From: Burkholderiales bacterium
GTDB taxonomy: Bacteria; Pseudomonadota; Gammaproteobacteria; Burkholderiales; Burkholderiaceae_C
Length of the DNA stretch: 46,966 nucleotides
Reading direction: 5' to 3'
NCBI GenBank assembly: GCA_016000195.1
Contig: JAECRO010000022.1
Coordinates: 1 to 46,966 of the forward strand
Below the pieces are notes generated by a model. That model had not been told where the DNA came from, made no database searches, and saw only the letters and a program-made list of their open reading frames with translations. The number at the start of each line of letters is the position of its first letter. Positions within the stretch are counted from its first letter, which is position 1. Shown one piece after another: positions 1 through 8,933 of the stretch. Made by a program: the position numbers and the translations under genes.

Positions 1-1
1 G

Positions 2-295
2 AACCGCCTGATCCGCGCCGCCTACAAGCTGCTGGGCCTGCAGACCTATTTCACCGCCGGCGTGAAGGAAGTGCGCGCCTGGACCATCCATGTGGGCGAC
101 ACCGGCCCGCAGGCCGCCGGCGTGATCCATACCGATTTCGAGAAGGGCTACATCCGCGCCCAGACCATCGCCTATGAGGACTTCATCGCCTTCAAGGGCG
201 AGCAGGGCGCCAAGGATGCCGGCAAGATGCGCGCCGAAGGCAAGGATTACGTCGTCAAGGATGGCGACGTGATGAACTTTTTGTTCAGCGCCTAA
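2..295 (+). CDS. ychF: Redox-regulated ribosome-binding ATPase YchF, C-terminal part (5' end outside window)
   Basis: An open frame enters from the left edge and stops at TAA 293-295, giving about 97 residues. They match the end of the YchF/OLA1 family, Obg-like P-loop ATPases that bind the ribosome. Visible are the TGS-domain signatures [29 protein letters not shown] and the terminal [11 protein letters not shown]. The ATPase domain with its NxxE motif lies outside the window. The family's usual length is about 363 residues, so roughly the last quarter is present. The assignment is strong because the TGS end of YchF is highly conserved. Confidence 0.93.
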   Translation, partial: NRLIRAAYKLLGLQTYFTAGVKEVRAWTIHVGDTGPQAAGVIHTDFEKGYIRAQTIAYEDFIAFKGEQGAKDAGKMRAEGKDYVVKDGDVMNFLFSA

Positions 296-314
296 AGCCT
301 GATGTGCGGACGAT

Positions 315-345
315 GCCGGGAAAACCCCGGCGCCGGCCCGTTTTT
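315..345 (+). terminator. Possible terminator after ychF
   Basis: GCCGGG at 315-320 can pair with CCCGGC at 326-331 across an AAAAC loop. A T run follows at 341-345, about 9 bases after the stem, which is further than ideal. It lies 20 bases after the ychF stop. Confidence 0.3.
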
Positions 346-361
346 AAGCATTATTGGCCGT

Positions 362-404
362 TTGCGCAGTATCCACGGGCGCATACAGCTATTTATTTGA
401 TAGC
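362..404. repeat. Dispersed double-hairpin element, copy A
   Basis: It has the two parts seen in the other copies of this window: a TTGCGCA...GGGCGCA arm and the palindrome GCTATTTATTTGATAGC (388-404). It lies between ychF and the RsuA-like gene and ends 44 bases before the latter's start codon. Confidence 0.7.
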
Positions 405-448
405 GTTCAGTTTTGATTTCAACCGGACACACCAGGACGCCTGCAGCC

Positions 449-1204
449 ATGACCGAACCGGTACGACTTGCCAAACGCCTCGCCGAAATGCTCGCTTGCT
501 CACGCCGCGAGGCCGAGCAGTACATTGAGGGCGGCTTTGTCACGGTCGATGGCGTGGTGGTGGAGGAACCCCAGTTCCGCGTCGGCAACCAGTCGATTGT
601 GCTGTCGCCCGATGCCAGCCTGCTGGCGCTGACGCCGGTGACGATTTTGCTGCACAAGCCGGCCGGCTACGAGGCCAGCGACCCGCCGGGCGACAGCAAC
701 GCCTCCGCCGGCAAGACCGCCGCCCGCTTGCTGACCGCCGCCAACCATGCGCCCGACGACCGTTCGGGCATCCGTCCGCTGAAAAAGCACTTCACCGCTT
801 CAGAACTGGTGACGCCGCTGGCCACGGCAGCCAGCGGCCTGGTGGTGTTCACCGGCGACTGGCGCGTGGCGCGCAAGCTGCGCGAAGACGCCCGGGTGCT
901 GGAGCACGAGGTGGTGGTCGAGGTCAGCGGCGAGATCAAGCCCGGCGGCCTGGAGCGCCTGAACCGCATCGACCACGGCTTTACCTACCGGGGGGCGCTG
1001 CTGCCGCCGGCCAAGGTCAGCTGGCAAAGCGAAACCCGGCTGCGCTTTGCGCTCAAGGGCGAGGTGCCGGGCCAGATTGCCTACATGTGCGACAGCGTCG
1101 GGCTCAAGATCACGGCCATGAAGCGGCTGCGCGTCGGCCGCATGCCGCTGAGCCAGTTGCAGCCCGGGCAGTGGCGGTATTTGATGCCCTACGAGCGCTT
1201 TTAA
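449..1204 (+). CDS. RsuA/RluF-like S4-domain RNA-binding protein lacking the catalytic Asp
   Basis: A 251-residue protein from ATG 449; the longer frame from 413 adds a non-conserved leader. The N-terminus is an S4 RNA-binding domain (LAKRLAEMLACSRREAEQYI followed by GFVTVDG), and the LLHKPAGYEASD segment matches the start of the RsuA/RluB/RluE/RluF pseudouridine synthase fold. In active members the catalytic loop reads G-R-L-D, then a few residues, then S/T-x-G-L. Here the same place reads TPLATAASGLVVFT, so the catalytic Asp is replaced by Ala125 (GCC at 821-823) and the preceding Arg is also lost. The C-terminus (ITAMKRLRVGRMPLSQLQPG) retains the family's final strand. It is probably an RNA- or ribosome-binding pseudoenzyme; the target is unknown. 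Confidence 0.85.
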   Translation: MTEPVRLAKRLAEMLACSRREAEQYIEGGFVTVDGVVVEEPQFRVGNQSIVLSPDASLLALTPVTILLHKPAGYEASDPPGDSNASAGKTAARLLTAANHAPDDRSGIRPLKKHFTASELVTPLATAASGLVVFTGDWRVARKLREDARVLEHEVVVEVSGEIKPGGLERLNRIDHGFTYRGALLPPAKVSWQSETRLRFALKGEVPGQIAYMCDSVGLKITAMKRLRVGRMPLSQLQPGQWRYLMPYERF

Positions 1205-1211
1205 ATCGGGC

Positions 1212-1694
1212 TCAAGCGCCGAGCACGCCCGGAAACGCCCAGATCAGGCTGCCGGTCATCAGGAAGTAGCGCATGAACTTGCCCACGGCCATGTAGGCCA
1301 GGCAGGGCCAGAACGGAAACTTGAGCCAGCCGGCCACGGCGCACAGCGGGTCGCCCACCACCGGCAGCCAGGCCAGCAAGCAAGCCTTGGGGCCGAGTTT
1401 TTCCAGCCACCGGACGGCGCGGCCGTGATGGCTGGAATGGGTGTATTTGTCAGCCACCTTGTGCGCGCCGTAACCCAGCCACCAGTCGAGCGCGCCGCCC
1501 AGCGTGTTGCCGGCGGTGGCCACCATGATGGCCGGCCAGAACATGGCCGGATTCAGCTTGACCAGCCCGAAGACCACCGGCTCCGAGCCCAGCGGCAGCA
1601 GCGTCGCCGAAATAAATGAGACGATAAACACCGTGCTCAGTCCGAATTCAGGCAGGGCCAGCAGTTCAGTCAGGTGTTGTATCCAGGCTTGCAT
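1212..1694 (-). CDS. yqaA: YqaA-type DedA/VTT-domain inner-membrane protein
   Basis: A 160-residue hydrophobic protein of the VTT (SNARE-associated Golgi/DedA-like) superfamily, closest to the small YqaA branch. Markers are FISATLLPLGSEPVVFG near the N-terminus, NTLGGALDWWLGYG in the middle, and WLPVVGDPLCAVAGWLKFP, which contains the re-entrant-loop G-D-P. Four or five membrane segments are plausible. YqaA proteins have no settled function; larger DedA relatives are lipid flippases or proton-dependent transporters. It ends 7 bases past the stop of the convergent upstream gene. The length is normal for the branch. Confidence 0.85.
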   Translation of the reverse strand: MQAWIQHLTELLALPEFGLSTVFIVSFISATLLPLGSEPVVFGLVKLNPAMFWPAIMVATAGNTLGGALDWWLGYGAHKVADKYTHSSHHGRAVRWLEKLGPKACLLAWLPVVGDPLCAVAGWLKFPFWPCLAYMAVGKFMRYFLMTGSLIWAFPGVLGA

Positions 1695-1839
1695 AGGGGC
1701 CTGAGTATAGGCAGGCGAGGCGGCCCGGAATGATCTGTCCGGCGTTTACAAATTCACATCCGGATTTCAATTGCTGAAAATTTGGGCAGCTACAATCGTG
1801 CCTCCTTTTTCGGCAACCCCAGGCTTTTACCCTCCCTCC

Positions 1840-2910
1840 ATGAACATCGGTCCTTATGCCTTGGCAAACAATGTGTTTGTCGCGCCCATGGCCGGCGTCA
1901 CGGACCGGCCGTTTCGCCAGCTGTGCAAAAAGCTGGGGGCGGGCTATGCGGTCAGCGAGATGGTGACTTCGCGCCGCGACCTGTGGGACACGCTCAAAAC
2001 CTCGCGCCGCGCCAACCATGAAGGCGAAGCCGCGCCGATTGCCGTGCAGATCGCCGGCACCGATGCGCGGATGATGGCCGACGCCGCCGCCTACAACCTG
2101 GACCGCGGCGCGCAGATCATCGACATCAACATGGGCTGCCCGGCCAAGAAGGTCTGCAACAAATGGGCTGGCTCGGCCTTGATGCAGGACGAAACCCTGG
2201 CGCTGCAGATCATCGAGGCGGTGGTCGCCGCCTGCCTGCCGCACGGCGTTCCGGTCACGCTCAAGATGCGCACCGGCTGGGCGCAAAGCCACAAAAACGC
2301 CTTGAGCATTGCGCGCGCCGCCGAAAGCGCCGGCATTCAGATGCTGGCCGTGCATGGCCGCACCCGCGAGCAGGGCTACAAAGGGCTGGCCGAATACGAC
2401 ACGATGGCCGAGGTCAAGGCCGCGCTGCGCATTCCGGTGGTGGCCAATGGCGACATCGACAGCCCTGAAAAAGCGCGCGACGTGCTGGCCTACACTGGCG
2501 CCGACGCCGTGATGATCGGCCGCGCCGCGCAGGGCCGGCCCTGGATTTTTCGCGAGCTGACGCATTTCATGGCGACCGGCAGCCACCTGGCGCCGCCCCT
2601 GGTGGCCGATGTCAAGCGCCTGCTGCTCGACCATCTGCTCGACCATTACGCGCTGTACGGCGACTTCACCGGCGTGCGCACCGCGCGCAAGCATATTGGC
2701 TGGTATGTGAAGACCCTGCCGGGCGGAGAAGCGTTTCGCGGGCAGATGAACGGGCTGGAGGATTGCCGGGCGCAGCTGGAGGCGGTGAATGACTATTTTG
2801 ACAGCCTGGGTGAGCGGATGGACCGCATCCCGCTTGCTCCCCATGGCCGGAATGCTACGGTAGATGAATTGATGAACAACGATAAAAAGAAGGAGGAAGC
2901 TGCACCATGA
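1840..2910 (+). CDS. dusB: tRNA-dihydrouridine synthase B
   Basis: This 356-residue flavoenzyme reduces specific uridines in the tRNA D-loop to dihydrouridine. I chose ATG 1840 because the family begins with this MNIGPYALANNVFVAPMAG-type segment; upstream codons in frame are not conserved. It shows the FMN-barrel start APMAGVTDRPFR, the catalytic motif NMGCPAKKVCNK with Cys100, the KMRTGW strand, HGRTREQGY, and the phosphate-binding stretch VMIGRAAQGRPW. Its TGA overlaps the fis start codon by four bases (ATGA), the classical dusB-fis operon of proteobacteria, so the two are probably cotranscribed and translationally coupled. Confidence 0.96.
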   Translation: MNIGPYALANNVFVAPMAGVTDRPFRQLCKKLGAGYAVSEMVTSRRDLWDTLKTSRRANHEGEAAPIAVQIAGTDARMMADAAAYNLDRGAQIIDINMGCPAKKVCNKWAGSALMQDETLALQIIEAVVAACLPHGVPVTLKMRTGWAQSHKNALSIARAAESAGIQMLAVHGRTREQGYKGLAEYDTMAEVKAALRIPVVANGDIDSPEKARDVLAYTGADAVMIGRAAQGRPWIFRELTHFMATGSHLAPPLVADVKRLLLDHLLDHYALYGDFTGVRTARKHIGWYVKTLPGGEAFRGQMNGLEDCRAQLEAVNDYFDSLGERMDRIPLAPHGRNATVDELMNNDKKKEEAAP

Positions 2911-3143
2911 GCAAAATTAATCTGGAGGAATGTGTCCGTACCAGCCTGGAAGGCTATTTCACCGACCTCGGCGGCACCGCCCCCGGTGGCATGTACGACA
3001 TGATGGTCCGCGTGGTTGAAAAGCCGCTGCTGGAAGTGGTCATGCAGCATGCCGAGCAAAACCAGTCGCGCGCCGCCGAATGGCTGGGCCTGAACCGCAA
3101 CACCCTGCGCAAAAAGCTGGTCGAGCACAAACTGATCAAATAA
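2907..3143 (+). CDS. fis: Fis family nucleoid-associated regulator
   Basis: A 78-residue Fis-type protein. The C-terminal half carries the helix-turn-helix [20 protein letters not shown] (about residues 51-70), the DNA-binding signature of the family. The N-terminal part corresponds to the dimerisation core. It starts inside the dusB stop (ATGA overlap), so expression probably depends on the dusB promoter and coupled translation. In enterobacteria Fis activates rRNA promoters and shapes the nucleoid; in betaproteobacteria the role is less well defined. The length is slightly shorter than the 98-residue E. coli protein, as usual in this group. Confidence 0.95.
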   Translation: MSKINLEECVRTSLEGYFTDLGGTAPGGMYDMMVRVVEKPLLEVVMQHAEQNQSRAAEWLGLNRNTLRKKLVEHKLIK

Positions 3144-3207
3144 GCCCGAGGCCCGGCCCGGCTTTATTTGCCTGTATCCGAACTTGCATCCCTACAAAAA
3201 GACACCC

Positions 3208-4806
3208 ATGAACGCCTTGATTTCCGTTTCCGACAAAACCGGCATCCTCGAATTTGCCCAGGCGCTGCACGCGCTGGGCATCAAGCTGCTGTCCACCGGC
3301 GGCACCGCCAAACTTTTGCTTGACGCAGGTTTACCCGTGACCGAAGTCGCGGAACACACCGGTTTTCCGGAAATGCTCGATGGCCGCGTCAAGACGCTGC
3401 ACCCGAAAGTCCACGGCGGCCTGCTGGCCCGGCGCGATGTGCCCGAGCACATGGCGGCCCTGACAGAACACCAGATCGACACCATCGACCTGCTGGTCGT
3501 CAACCTCTACCCGTTTGAAGCGACGGTGGCCAAACCCGGCTGCACGCTGGAAAACGCGATTGAAAACATCGACATCGGCGGCCCGGCCATGGTGCGCTCG
3601 GCAGCCAAGAACTGGAAGGATGTCGGCGTGCTGACCGACGCCTCGCAATACGCCGGCGTGCTGGCCGAACTCCAGGCCGACGGCAAGCTGACCGATAAAA
3701 CAAAGTTCGCCCTGTCGGTGGCCGCCTTCAACCGCATCAGCCAGTACGACGGTGCGATCAGCGACTACCTGTCGTCGGTCACGTTTGACGCGGACAAGCT
3801 CGCGGCGGCCTATGTGCCCGAGCGCGCGCTGTTTCCCGGCCAGTCCAACAGCCAGTTCACCAAGCTGCAGGACTTGCGCTACGGCGAAAACTCGCACCAG
3901 CAGGCCGCGCTGTACCGCGACCTGTATCCCGCGCCGGGCTCGCTGGTGACGGCCAGACAGCTGCAGGGCAAGGAACTGTCATACAACAACATCGCCGATG
4001 CCGATGCCGCCTGGGAATGCGTCAAGAGCTTCCTTGACGCGGCCTGCGTCATCGTCAAGCATGCCAACCCCTGCGGCGTGGCCGTGGGCGCCGACGCTTG
4101 GGAAGCCTACAGCAAGGCCTTCAAGACCGACCCGACCTCGGCATTTGGCGGCATTATTGCCCTGAACTGCCCGCTGGACGAGCGTGCAGCGCTACAGATT
4201 TCGAAGCAGTTCGTTGAAGTGCTGATGGCGCCCAGCTTCACGCCCGAAGCGCTGGAAGTCTTCAAGACCAAGGTCAATGTGCGGATTTTGCAGATAGCCC
4301 TGCCGCCCGGCGGCGACACCGCCTGGAAGCAGGGCCGCAACCTGATCGACATCAAGCGCGTCGGCTCGGGCCTTTTGATGCAAACCGCCGACAACCACGA
4401 GTTGGCCCTGGCTGACCTGAAGGTCGTCAGCCAGCTGCAGCCCACGCCGGCCCAGCTGCAGGATCTGCTGTTCGCCTGGAAGGTCGCCAAGTACGTCAAG
4501 TCCAACGCCATCGTGTTCTGCGCCGGCGGCATGACCATGGGCGTGGGCGCCGGCCAGATGAGCCGCCTGGACTCGGCCCGCATTGCCAGCATCAAGGCCG
4601 AGCACGCCGGCCTGTCGCTGGCGGGCACGGCGGTGGCGAGCGATGCCTTCTTCCCGTTCCGCGACGGGCTCGACGTGGTGGTGGATGCCGGCGCGAGCTG
4701 CGTCATCCAGCCGGGCGGCTCGATGCGCGACCAGGAAGTGATAGCCGCCGCCAATGAGCGCGGCGTGGTCATGGTGCTGAGCGGCGTGCGTCATTTCAGG
4801 CATTGA
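3208..4806 (+). CDS. purH: Bifunctional AICAR transformylase / IMP cyclohydrolase
   Basis: This enzyme performs the last two steps of purine synthesis: formylation of AICAR and closure to IMP. The start ATG 3208 gives [13 protein letters not shown], the conserved family start, and 532 residues; a frame open to TTG 3184 adds eight unlikely residues. The cyclohydrolase half shows [11 protein letters not shown] and [14 protein letters not shown]. The transformylase half shows the catalytic [20 protein letters not shown] and the C-terminal end [19 protein letters not shown]. It stands alone after fis with a 64-base gap, and a strong hairpin-T7 terminator follows. Confidence 0.97.
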   Translation: MNALISVSDKTGILEFAQALHALGIKLLSTGGTAKLLLDAGLPVTEVAEHTGFPEMLDGRVKTLHPKVHGGLLARRDVPEHMAALTEHQIDTIDLLVVNLYPFEATVAKPGCTLENAIENIDIGGPAMVRSAAKNWKDVGVLTDASQYAGVLAELQADGKLTDKTKFALSVAAFNRISQYDGAISDYLSSVTFDADKLAAAYVPERALFPGQSNSQFTKLQDLRYGENSHQQAALYRDLYPAPGSLVTARQLQGKELSYNNIADADAAWECVKSFLDAACVIVKHANPCGVAVGADAWEAYSKAFKTDPTSAFGGIIALNCPLDERAALQISKQFVEVLMAPSFTPEALEVFKTKVNVRILQIALPPGGDTAWKQGRNLIDIKRVGSGLLMQTADNHELALADLKVVSQLQPTPAQLQDLLFAWKVAKYVKSNAIVFCAGGMTMGVGAGQMSRLDSARIASIKAEHAGLSLAGTAVASDAFFPFRDGLDVVVDAGASCVIQPGGSMRDQEVIAAANERGVVMVLSGVRHFRH

Positions 4807-4837
4807 TCTGGATATCGGCGCGTGATGGCGCTGAATC

Positions 4838-4866
4838 AAAAAAAGCGGCTGATGGCCGCTTTTTTT
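4838..4866. terminator. Bidirectional Rho-independent terminator between purH and hemL
   Basis: Seven A (4838-4844), stem GCGGC, loop TGATG, stem GCCGC, and seven T (4860-4866) form a symmetric hairpin. It lies 31 bases after the purH stop and about 85 bases from the hemL stop. The genes converge here, so it can serve both. Confidence 0.9.
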
Positions 4867-4881
4867 ATGAGAAAACAGGCT

Positions 4882-4925
4882 CTTGCGCAGGCTGGGTATG
4901 CGCAAGCAGCTATTGTATTGATAGC
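4882..4925. repeat. Dispersed double-hairpin element, copy B
   Basis: The best-formed copy. CTTGCGCA (4882-4889) pairs perfectly with TGCGCAAG (4899-4906), and GCTATTGTATTGATAGC (4909-4925) forms the second palindrome. It lies between the terminator and the hemL stop codon. Confidence 0.8.
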
Positions 4926-4951
4926 AATTTCAGGCTGACCCGAACTCCCGT

Positions 4952-6280
4952 TCAGCAGCCCGCGAAAAACCGGCTTGCCGCCTCCACCGTGGCTTCGATG
5001 TCCTGGTCCGTGTGCGCCGCGCTGACAAAGCCGGCTTCATACAGTGCCGGCGCGTAATACACGCCGCTGTCGAGCATGGCGTGAAAAAAGCGGTTGAAGG
5101 CCGGGCTGTCCGTCTTCATGACCTGGGGATAATTCTGCGGCAGCGCATCGAGCAGGAAAAAACCGAACATGCCGCCTTCGCTGTCGCCGCAAAACGGCAC
5201 GCCCGCCTGGGTGGCGGCCTGCGTCAGGCCTTCAACCAGGCTGCGGGTGCGCGCGCCCAGCGCCTCGTAAAAACCGGGTTTCTGGATTTCACGCAGCGTG
5301 GCCAGACCGCAGGCGGTGGCCACCGGGTTGCCCGACAGCGTGCCGGCCTGATAGACCCCGCCCAGGGGCGCCAGGTGCTCCATGACCGCGCGGCTGCCGC
5401 CGAAAGCCGCCATCGGCATGCCGCCGCCAATCACCTTGCCCAGCGCGGTCATGTCGGGCTTGAAGCCGGGAATGCTTTGGGCATAAACGCTTTGCGCGCC
5501 GCCCAGTGCCACGCGAAAACCGGTCATCACCTCGTCAAACACCAGCAGCGCGCCGTATTGCGTGCAGAGTTCGCGGCAGCGCTTGATGAAGGGCACGCTG
5601 GCGCGCACAAAGTTCATGTTGCCGGCTATCGGCTCGATCATCAGGCAGGCAATGTCCTTGCCGTGCAGCGAAAAGGCTTCTTCCAGCTGCGCGATGTGGT
5701 TGTATTCGAGCACCAGCGTGTGCTGCACCACTTCCGGCGGCACGCCGGCACTGGTCGGGCTGCCGAAGGTGGCCAGGCCCGAGCCGGCCTTCACCAGCAG
5801 CGCGTCGGAATGGCCGTGGTAGCAGCCTTCAAACTTGATGATCTTGTTGCGCCCGGTCGCGCCGCGCGCCAGCCGGATCACGCTCATTGTGGCCTCGGTG
5901 CCGGAGCTGACCAGCCGCACCATTTCGATCGACGGCACGAGCTTGACGATTTCCTCGGCCATTTCCACTTCGCGCTCGGTCGGCGCGCCGTAGGAGAAAC
6001 CTTCAAGCACGGCTTTCTGGACGGCTTCCAGCACCGCCGGATGGCCATGGCCCAGGATCATCGGTCCCCAGGAGCCGATGTAGTCAATGTAACGCTGGCC
6101 GTCGGCATCCCAAAAGTAGGCACCCTGGGCGCGCTGGATAAAACGGGGGGTGCCGCCCACGGCCCTGAACGCCCGCACCGGTGAATTCACGCCGCCGGGG
6201 ATCAGTTTTTGGGCGCGTTCGAACAAGGCGGCGTTGCGCGATGTCGCGGGGGCGACAGGCTTAGTGTTTGGTTGTTCCAT
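4952..6280 (-). CDS. hemL: Glutamate-1-semialdehyde 2,1-aminomutase
   Basis: A PLP enzyme that converts glutamate-1-semialdehyde to 5-aminolevulinate for tetrapyrrole synthesis (C5 pathway). The ATG at 6280 gives 442 residues; the frame extends to a TTG at 6295 without a better start. Signatures are [20 protein letters not shown], the aminotransferase core [31 protein letters not shown], and [14 protein letters not shown] with the PLP lysine near residue 282. The start lies inside the 3' end of the ThiD-like gene (20-base overlap), so translation is probably coupled to it. No strong ribosome-binding site is visible. Confidence 0.96.
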   Translation of the reverse strand: MEQPNTKPVAPATSRNAALFERAQKLIPGGVNSPVRAFRAVGGTPRFIQRAQGAYFWDADGQRYIDYIGSWGPMILGHGHPAVLEAVQKAVLEGFSYGAPTEREVEMAEEIVKLVPSIEMVRLVSSGTEATMSVIRLARGATGRNKIIKFEGCYHGHSDALLVKAGSGLATFGSPTSAGVPPEVVQHTLVLEYNHIAQLEEAFSLHGKDIACLMIEPIAGNMNFVRASVPFIKRCRELCTQYGALLVFDEVMTGFRVALGGAQSVYAQSIPGFKPDMTALGKVIGGGMPMAAFGGSRAVMEHLAPLGGVYQAGTLSGNPVATACGLATLREIQKPGFYEALGARTRSLVEGLTQAATQAGVPFCGDSEGGMFGFFLLDALPQNYPQVMKTDSPAFNRFFHAMLDSGVYYAPALYEAGFVSAAHTDQDIEATVEAASRFFAGC

Positions 6281-7238
6281 TAGGGGGAAGTTCAAAAGGT
6301 GGTTTGGTGGTCAGGCCGGCATCGTCGTTGCCGGAAAGTCCGGCATCGGCCGCTTCTTCGTCATCAGATGCTTCATCGTCCTCAGCCTGCGCCCAGAACA
6401 GGCGGTCCGGCACGATGTGGCCCATGCCTGGATGAAAGCCGGCGTCCAGGCTGTGGTCCAGGTAGGTCAGTGCTTCGGCCGTGGCGGCCTGCAGGTCGTG
6501 GCCATTGGCCAGCAAGGCGCAAAGGGCTGCCGACAAGGTTTCGCCGGCGCCTTCGAAGGTGGCCTCGAAGCGTTCGAATTTCTCGCTGTACAGCACCGCT
6601 TGCGGCGTGGCCAGCACGTTGTCAATGAACTGGTCGGGCAGCGGAATGCCCGTGACCAGCGTGTAGGGAACGCCCAGGCCAGCTGCTGCCTTGGCAATGT
6701 CGCGGGCCGAGGGATTGCGCTCTGTGGGCCAGTCGGGCAGCAGCCAGCGCCATAGCGTGCTGTGGTTGCCGATCAGCAGGGTGACCTGCGGCAGCAGCAA
6801 TTCACGAAAGGCATCGAGGTAGCTGTCGATCTCGCTTTCATCCCACCATGACAGGCTGGGCATGTAGGCCACCAGCGGCACGTCCGCATAGTCGGAGGCG
6901 ATTTCGGCAATGGTGCTGATGTTCTCGGGACTTCCGACAAAGCCGACCTTGATGGCTGATACCGGCATGTCTTCCAGCGCGGTGCGTGCCTGCTCGGTCA
7001 CGGCTTCGTCGTCGAATGAAAAGTGGTCGAAAATTTCTGCCGTGTCGCGCAGGTAGGTGCCCGTCACGACGGACAGCGGATGAGCGCCCGCCGAGGTGAT
7101 GGCCGTGATGTCGGCCGTGAGGCCGCCTGCGCCGCTGGGGTCGTTGGCATTGAAGGTCATGACGCATGCCGGTGAGGCATCGCTGTCCTCGATCTGGAGT
7201 TGCCGGCTGTCCAGTTGAGGTGTGTGGGGGTTTGCCAT
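6261..7238 (-). CDS. ThiD-like hydroxymethylpyrimidine kinase family protein
   Basis: A 325-residue ribokinase-fold protein related to ThiD, which phosphorylates HMP and HMP-P in thiamine synthesis. It retains the N-terminal pattern [20 protein letters not shown] and the late [17 protein letters not shown] loop. There are clear departures: the usual GTG-C/D-T anion-hole motif reads GAGET, the N-P-x-E-A motif reads IGNHSTL, and the M-K-G-G-H stretch reads VTGIPLP. A 40-residue acidic, Asp/Glu/Ala-rich tail follows. It overlaps hemL and is divergent from rubredoxin. It may be a ThiD paralogue with an altered substrate, so I leave the symbol empty. Confidence 0.8.
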   Translation of the reverse strand: MANPHTPQLDSRQLQIEDSDASPACVMTFNANDPSGAGGLTADITAITSAGAHPLSVVTGTYLRDTAEIFDHFSFDDEAVTEQARTALEDMPVSAIKVGFVGSPENISTIAEIASDYADVPLVAYMPSLSWWDESEIDSYLDAFRELLLPQVTLLIGNHSTLWRWLLPDWPTERNPSARDIAKAAAGLGVPYTLVTGIPLPDQFIDNVLATPQAVLYSEKFERFEATFEGAGETLSAALCALLANGHDLQAATAEALTYLDHSLDAGFHPGMGHIVPDRLFWAQAEDDEASDDEEAADAGLSGNDDAGLTTKPPFELPPNGTTKH

Positions 7239-7332
7239 AGGCTTTGATTTTGCCTCGTACGCGAATTAGCAACGCCGCCTCGATACAATTGTTGCATTCT
7301 ATTCGAAGGCAATTTAAGCTGTGACTCAATCA

Positions 7333-7494
7333 ATGACCTGGATGTGTTTGATTTGTGGATGGATTTACGATGAGGCTCTGGGCGCGCCCGAACACGGTAT
7401 TGCCCCTGGTACGCCATGGAGTCAAGTTCCCATGAACTGGACCTGCCCTGAATGCGGGGCACGCAAAGAAGATTTCGAAATGGTTCAGATGTAG
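7333..7494 (+). CDS. rubA: Rubredoxin
   Basis: A 53-residue iron protein. Two C-x2-C pairs, CLICG near the start and CPECG near the end, bind a single Fe; WIYDEALG and the late WTCPECGARKEDFE are typical of rubredoxins. ATG 7333 is preferred, though GTG 7321 is in frame and adds four residues. It is an electron-transfer protein, for example for alkane hydroxylase or peroxide detoxification; the partner is not visible here. It is transcribed divergently from the ThiD-like gene and lies 80 bases upstream of pilG, an arrangement I recall from other beta- and gammaproteobacteria. Confidence 0.95.
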   Translation: MTWMCLICGWIYDEALGAPEHGIAPGTPWSQVPMNWTCPECGARKEDFEMVQM

Positions 7495-7574
7495 GCATTT
7501 AGCCTTGCGCGTTGGAGCGCGTGAATGCGGTGAATCCAGCTGCTTCGGCAGTTGCAGAAACAGGAGTTAACACA

Positions 7575-7973
7575 GTGAGCATTCCCAGTTCCGGCCTAAA
7601 GGTGCTGGTCATCGATGACAGCAATACGATCAGGCGCAGCGCCGAGATTTTCCTGAAGCAGGGCGGCCATGAGGTATTGCTGTCGGAAGATGGCTTTGAC
7701 GCCCTGTCCAAGGTGAATGACTATCAACCCGATCTGATCTTTTGCGATATTTTGATGCCACGCCTCGATGGCTACCAGACCTGTGCAATCATCAAGCGCA
7801 ACGCAAGATTCTCGGATGTTCCGATTGTGATGCTGTCCTCCAAGGACGGCGTATTCGACAAGGCACGTGGCCGCATGGTGGGTTCTCAGGATTACCTGAC
7901 CAAGCCCTTCACCAAAGATCAGTTGCTGCAAGCCGTCCAGTCCTTGGGCACCGTTAAACAAAGGGAAGTGTGA
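7575..7973 (+). CDS. pilG: Type IV pilus response regulator PilG
   Basis: A stand-alone CheY-like receiver of 132 residues. AGGAG at 7562-7566, eight bases before GTG 7575, decides the start; the frame stays open to TTG 7512 without another good site. It shows the acidic pocket VIDDSNTIRRSAE, the phospho-acceptor Asp58 in FCDILMPRLDG, the switch Ser in MLSSKDG and Lys in YLTKPF. The GYQTCAIIK and DKARGRMVGSQDYL segments are typical of PilG, which acts with PilH downstream of the Chp kinase to set pilus extension and cAMP signalling. Its stop overlaps the pilH start (TGATG). Confidence 0.94.
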   Translation: MSIPSSGLKVLVIDDSNTIRRSAEIFLKQGGHEVLLSEDGFDALSKVNDYQPDLIFCDILMPRLDGYQTCAIIKRNARFSDVPIVMLSSKDGVFDKARGRMVGSQDYLTKPFTKDQLLQAVQSLGTVKQREV

Positions 7974-8338
7974 TGTCAATCAAAAAAGTACTGGTTGTGG
8001 ATGACTCGAAGACCGAGTTGATGTTCCTGACCGATTTGCTGGTGAAAAATGGCTTTAGCGTCAAAACGGCAGAAAATGCCGAAGATGCCTTTCGCCGGCT
8101 GGCAGAAGAAAAGCCTGAGTTGATCCTCATGGATGTGGTCATGCCGGGACAAAACGGATTTCAGTTAACGCGCGCCATCGCTCGTGATCCGCTGTATTCA
8201 GATATCCCGATCATGATGTGTACCAGCAAGAACCAGGAAACCGACCGTGTGTGGGGTATGCGGCAGGGCGCACGCGACTACATCACAAAACCTGTCAATG
8301 CTGGCGAGTTGATGGCCAAAATCAAGGCTCTTTCCTGA
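7973..8338 (+). CDS. pilH: Type IV pilus response regulator PilH
   Basis: A second single-domain receiver, 121 residues, with pocket VVDDSKTE, phospho-acceptor Asp54 in LMDVVMPGQNG, Thr in MCTSKNQETD and Lys in YITKPVNAGEL. The phrase TDRVWGMRQGARDYITKP is characteristic of PilH. It starts in a TGATG overlap with pilG, with GGAAG just upstream, so the pair is translationally coupled. In Pseudomonas aeruginosa PilH opposes PilG by linking to retraction or acting as a phosphate sink; the same role is inferred here. Confidence 0.94.
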   Translation: MSIKKVLVVDDSKTELMFLTDLLVKNGFSVKTAENAEDAFRRLAEEKPELILMDVVMPGQNGFQLTRAIARDPLYSDIPIMMCTSKNQETDRVWGMRQGARDYITKPVNAGELMAKIKALS

Positions 8339-8360
8339 GTTTTGGCATAAAACCCACAAC

Positions 8361-8891
8361 ATGGCGAACAGACAAGCCCTTAAAGAGCTGCAAACACGGC
8401 TGGCAGAGCGACTGCAGCTGGCCAAGACCCAAGGCATTGCGCCCTTGTGGCTGGCCGTTGAAGCCGGTAATAAAAACTACCTTTTCCCACTGGCTCAGTC
8501 AGGGGAGATTTTTCCCTGGGTCGGGATTCAGCCGGTTTCCTATACCCAGTTCTGGTTTTTGGGTGTGGCGAGCTTGCGCGGTGGTCTCTATGGCGTGGTT
8601 GATCTGGCAGGTTTTGTGAGCGGCCAGGCATCCGTTTCCAGAAATGAGCTTGCCCGTACCGAATCGCGCCTTGTTTCTTTCAATAGTGCGCTTGAGGTGA
8701 ATTGCGTCTTGCTGATCGACAAGCTGGCAGGGCTGCGAAAGCAGGATGCCTTCATCGATTTTTCGGCACGAGCCTCCGATGCACCTGCATTTTTTGGAAA
8801 CCAGTACGTTGATACCAACGGTGCAAGCTGGCAGGAAATCAACCTGCAGCTGCTTGCGCAACAAGTTCATTTTTTGACCATAGCCGCCTAG
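8361..8891 (+). CDS. pilI: CheW-like adaptor PilI
   Basis: A 176-residue CheW-domain protein that would couple the receptor PilJ to the ChpA kinase. The domain covers about residues 20-160. Typical elements are LWLAVEAGNKNYLFPL, the hydrophobic strands around PVSYTQFWFLGVASLRGGLYGVVDL, and the VSFNSALEVNCVLLIDKLAG region. It follows pilH by 22 bases and precedes pilJ by 42, so it belongs to the same operon. The sequence diverges from chemotaxis CheW, as usual for PilI; context makes the call firm. Confidence 0.9.
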   Translation: MANRQALKELQTRLAERLQLAKTQGIAPLWLAVEAGNKNYLFPLAQSGEIFPWVGIQPVSYTQFWFLGVASLRGGLYGVVDLAGFVSGQASVSRNELARTESRLVSFNSALEVNCVLLIDKLAGLRKQDAFIDFSARASDAPAFFGNQYVDTNGASWQEINLQLLAQQVHFLTIAA

Positions 8892-8933
8892 CGCACCCGC
8901 ACCTAGTCACCCGTTTTACCCGAAGGCTTACCC

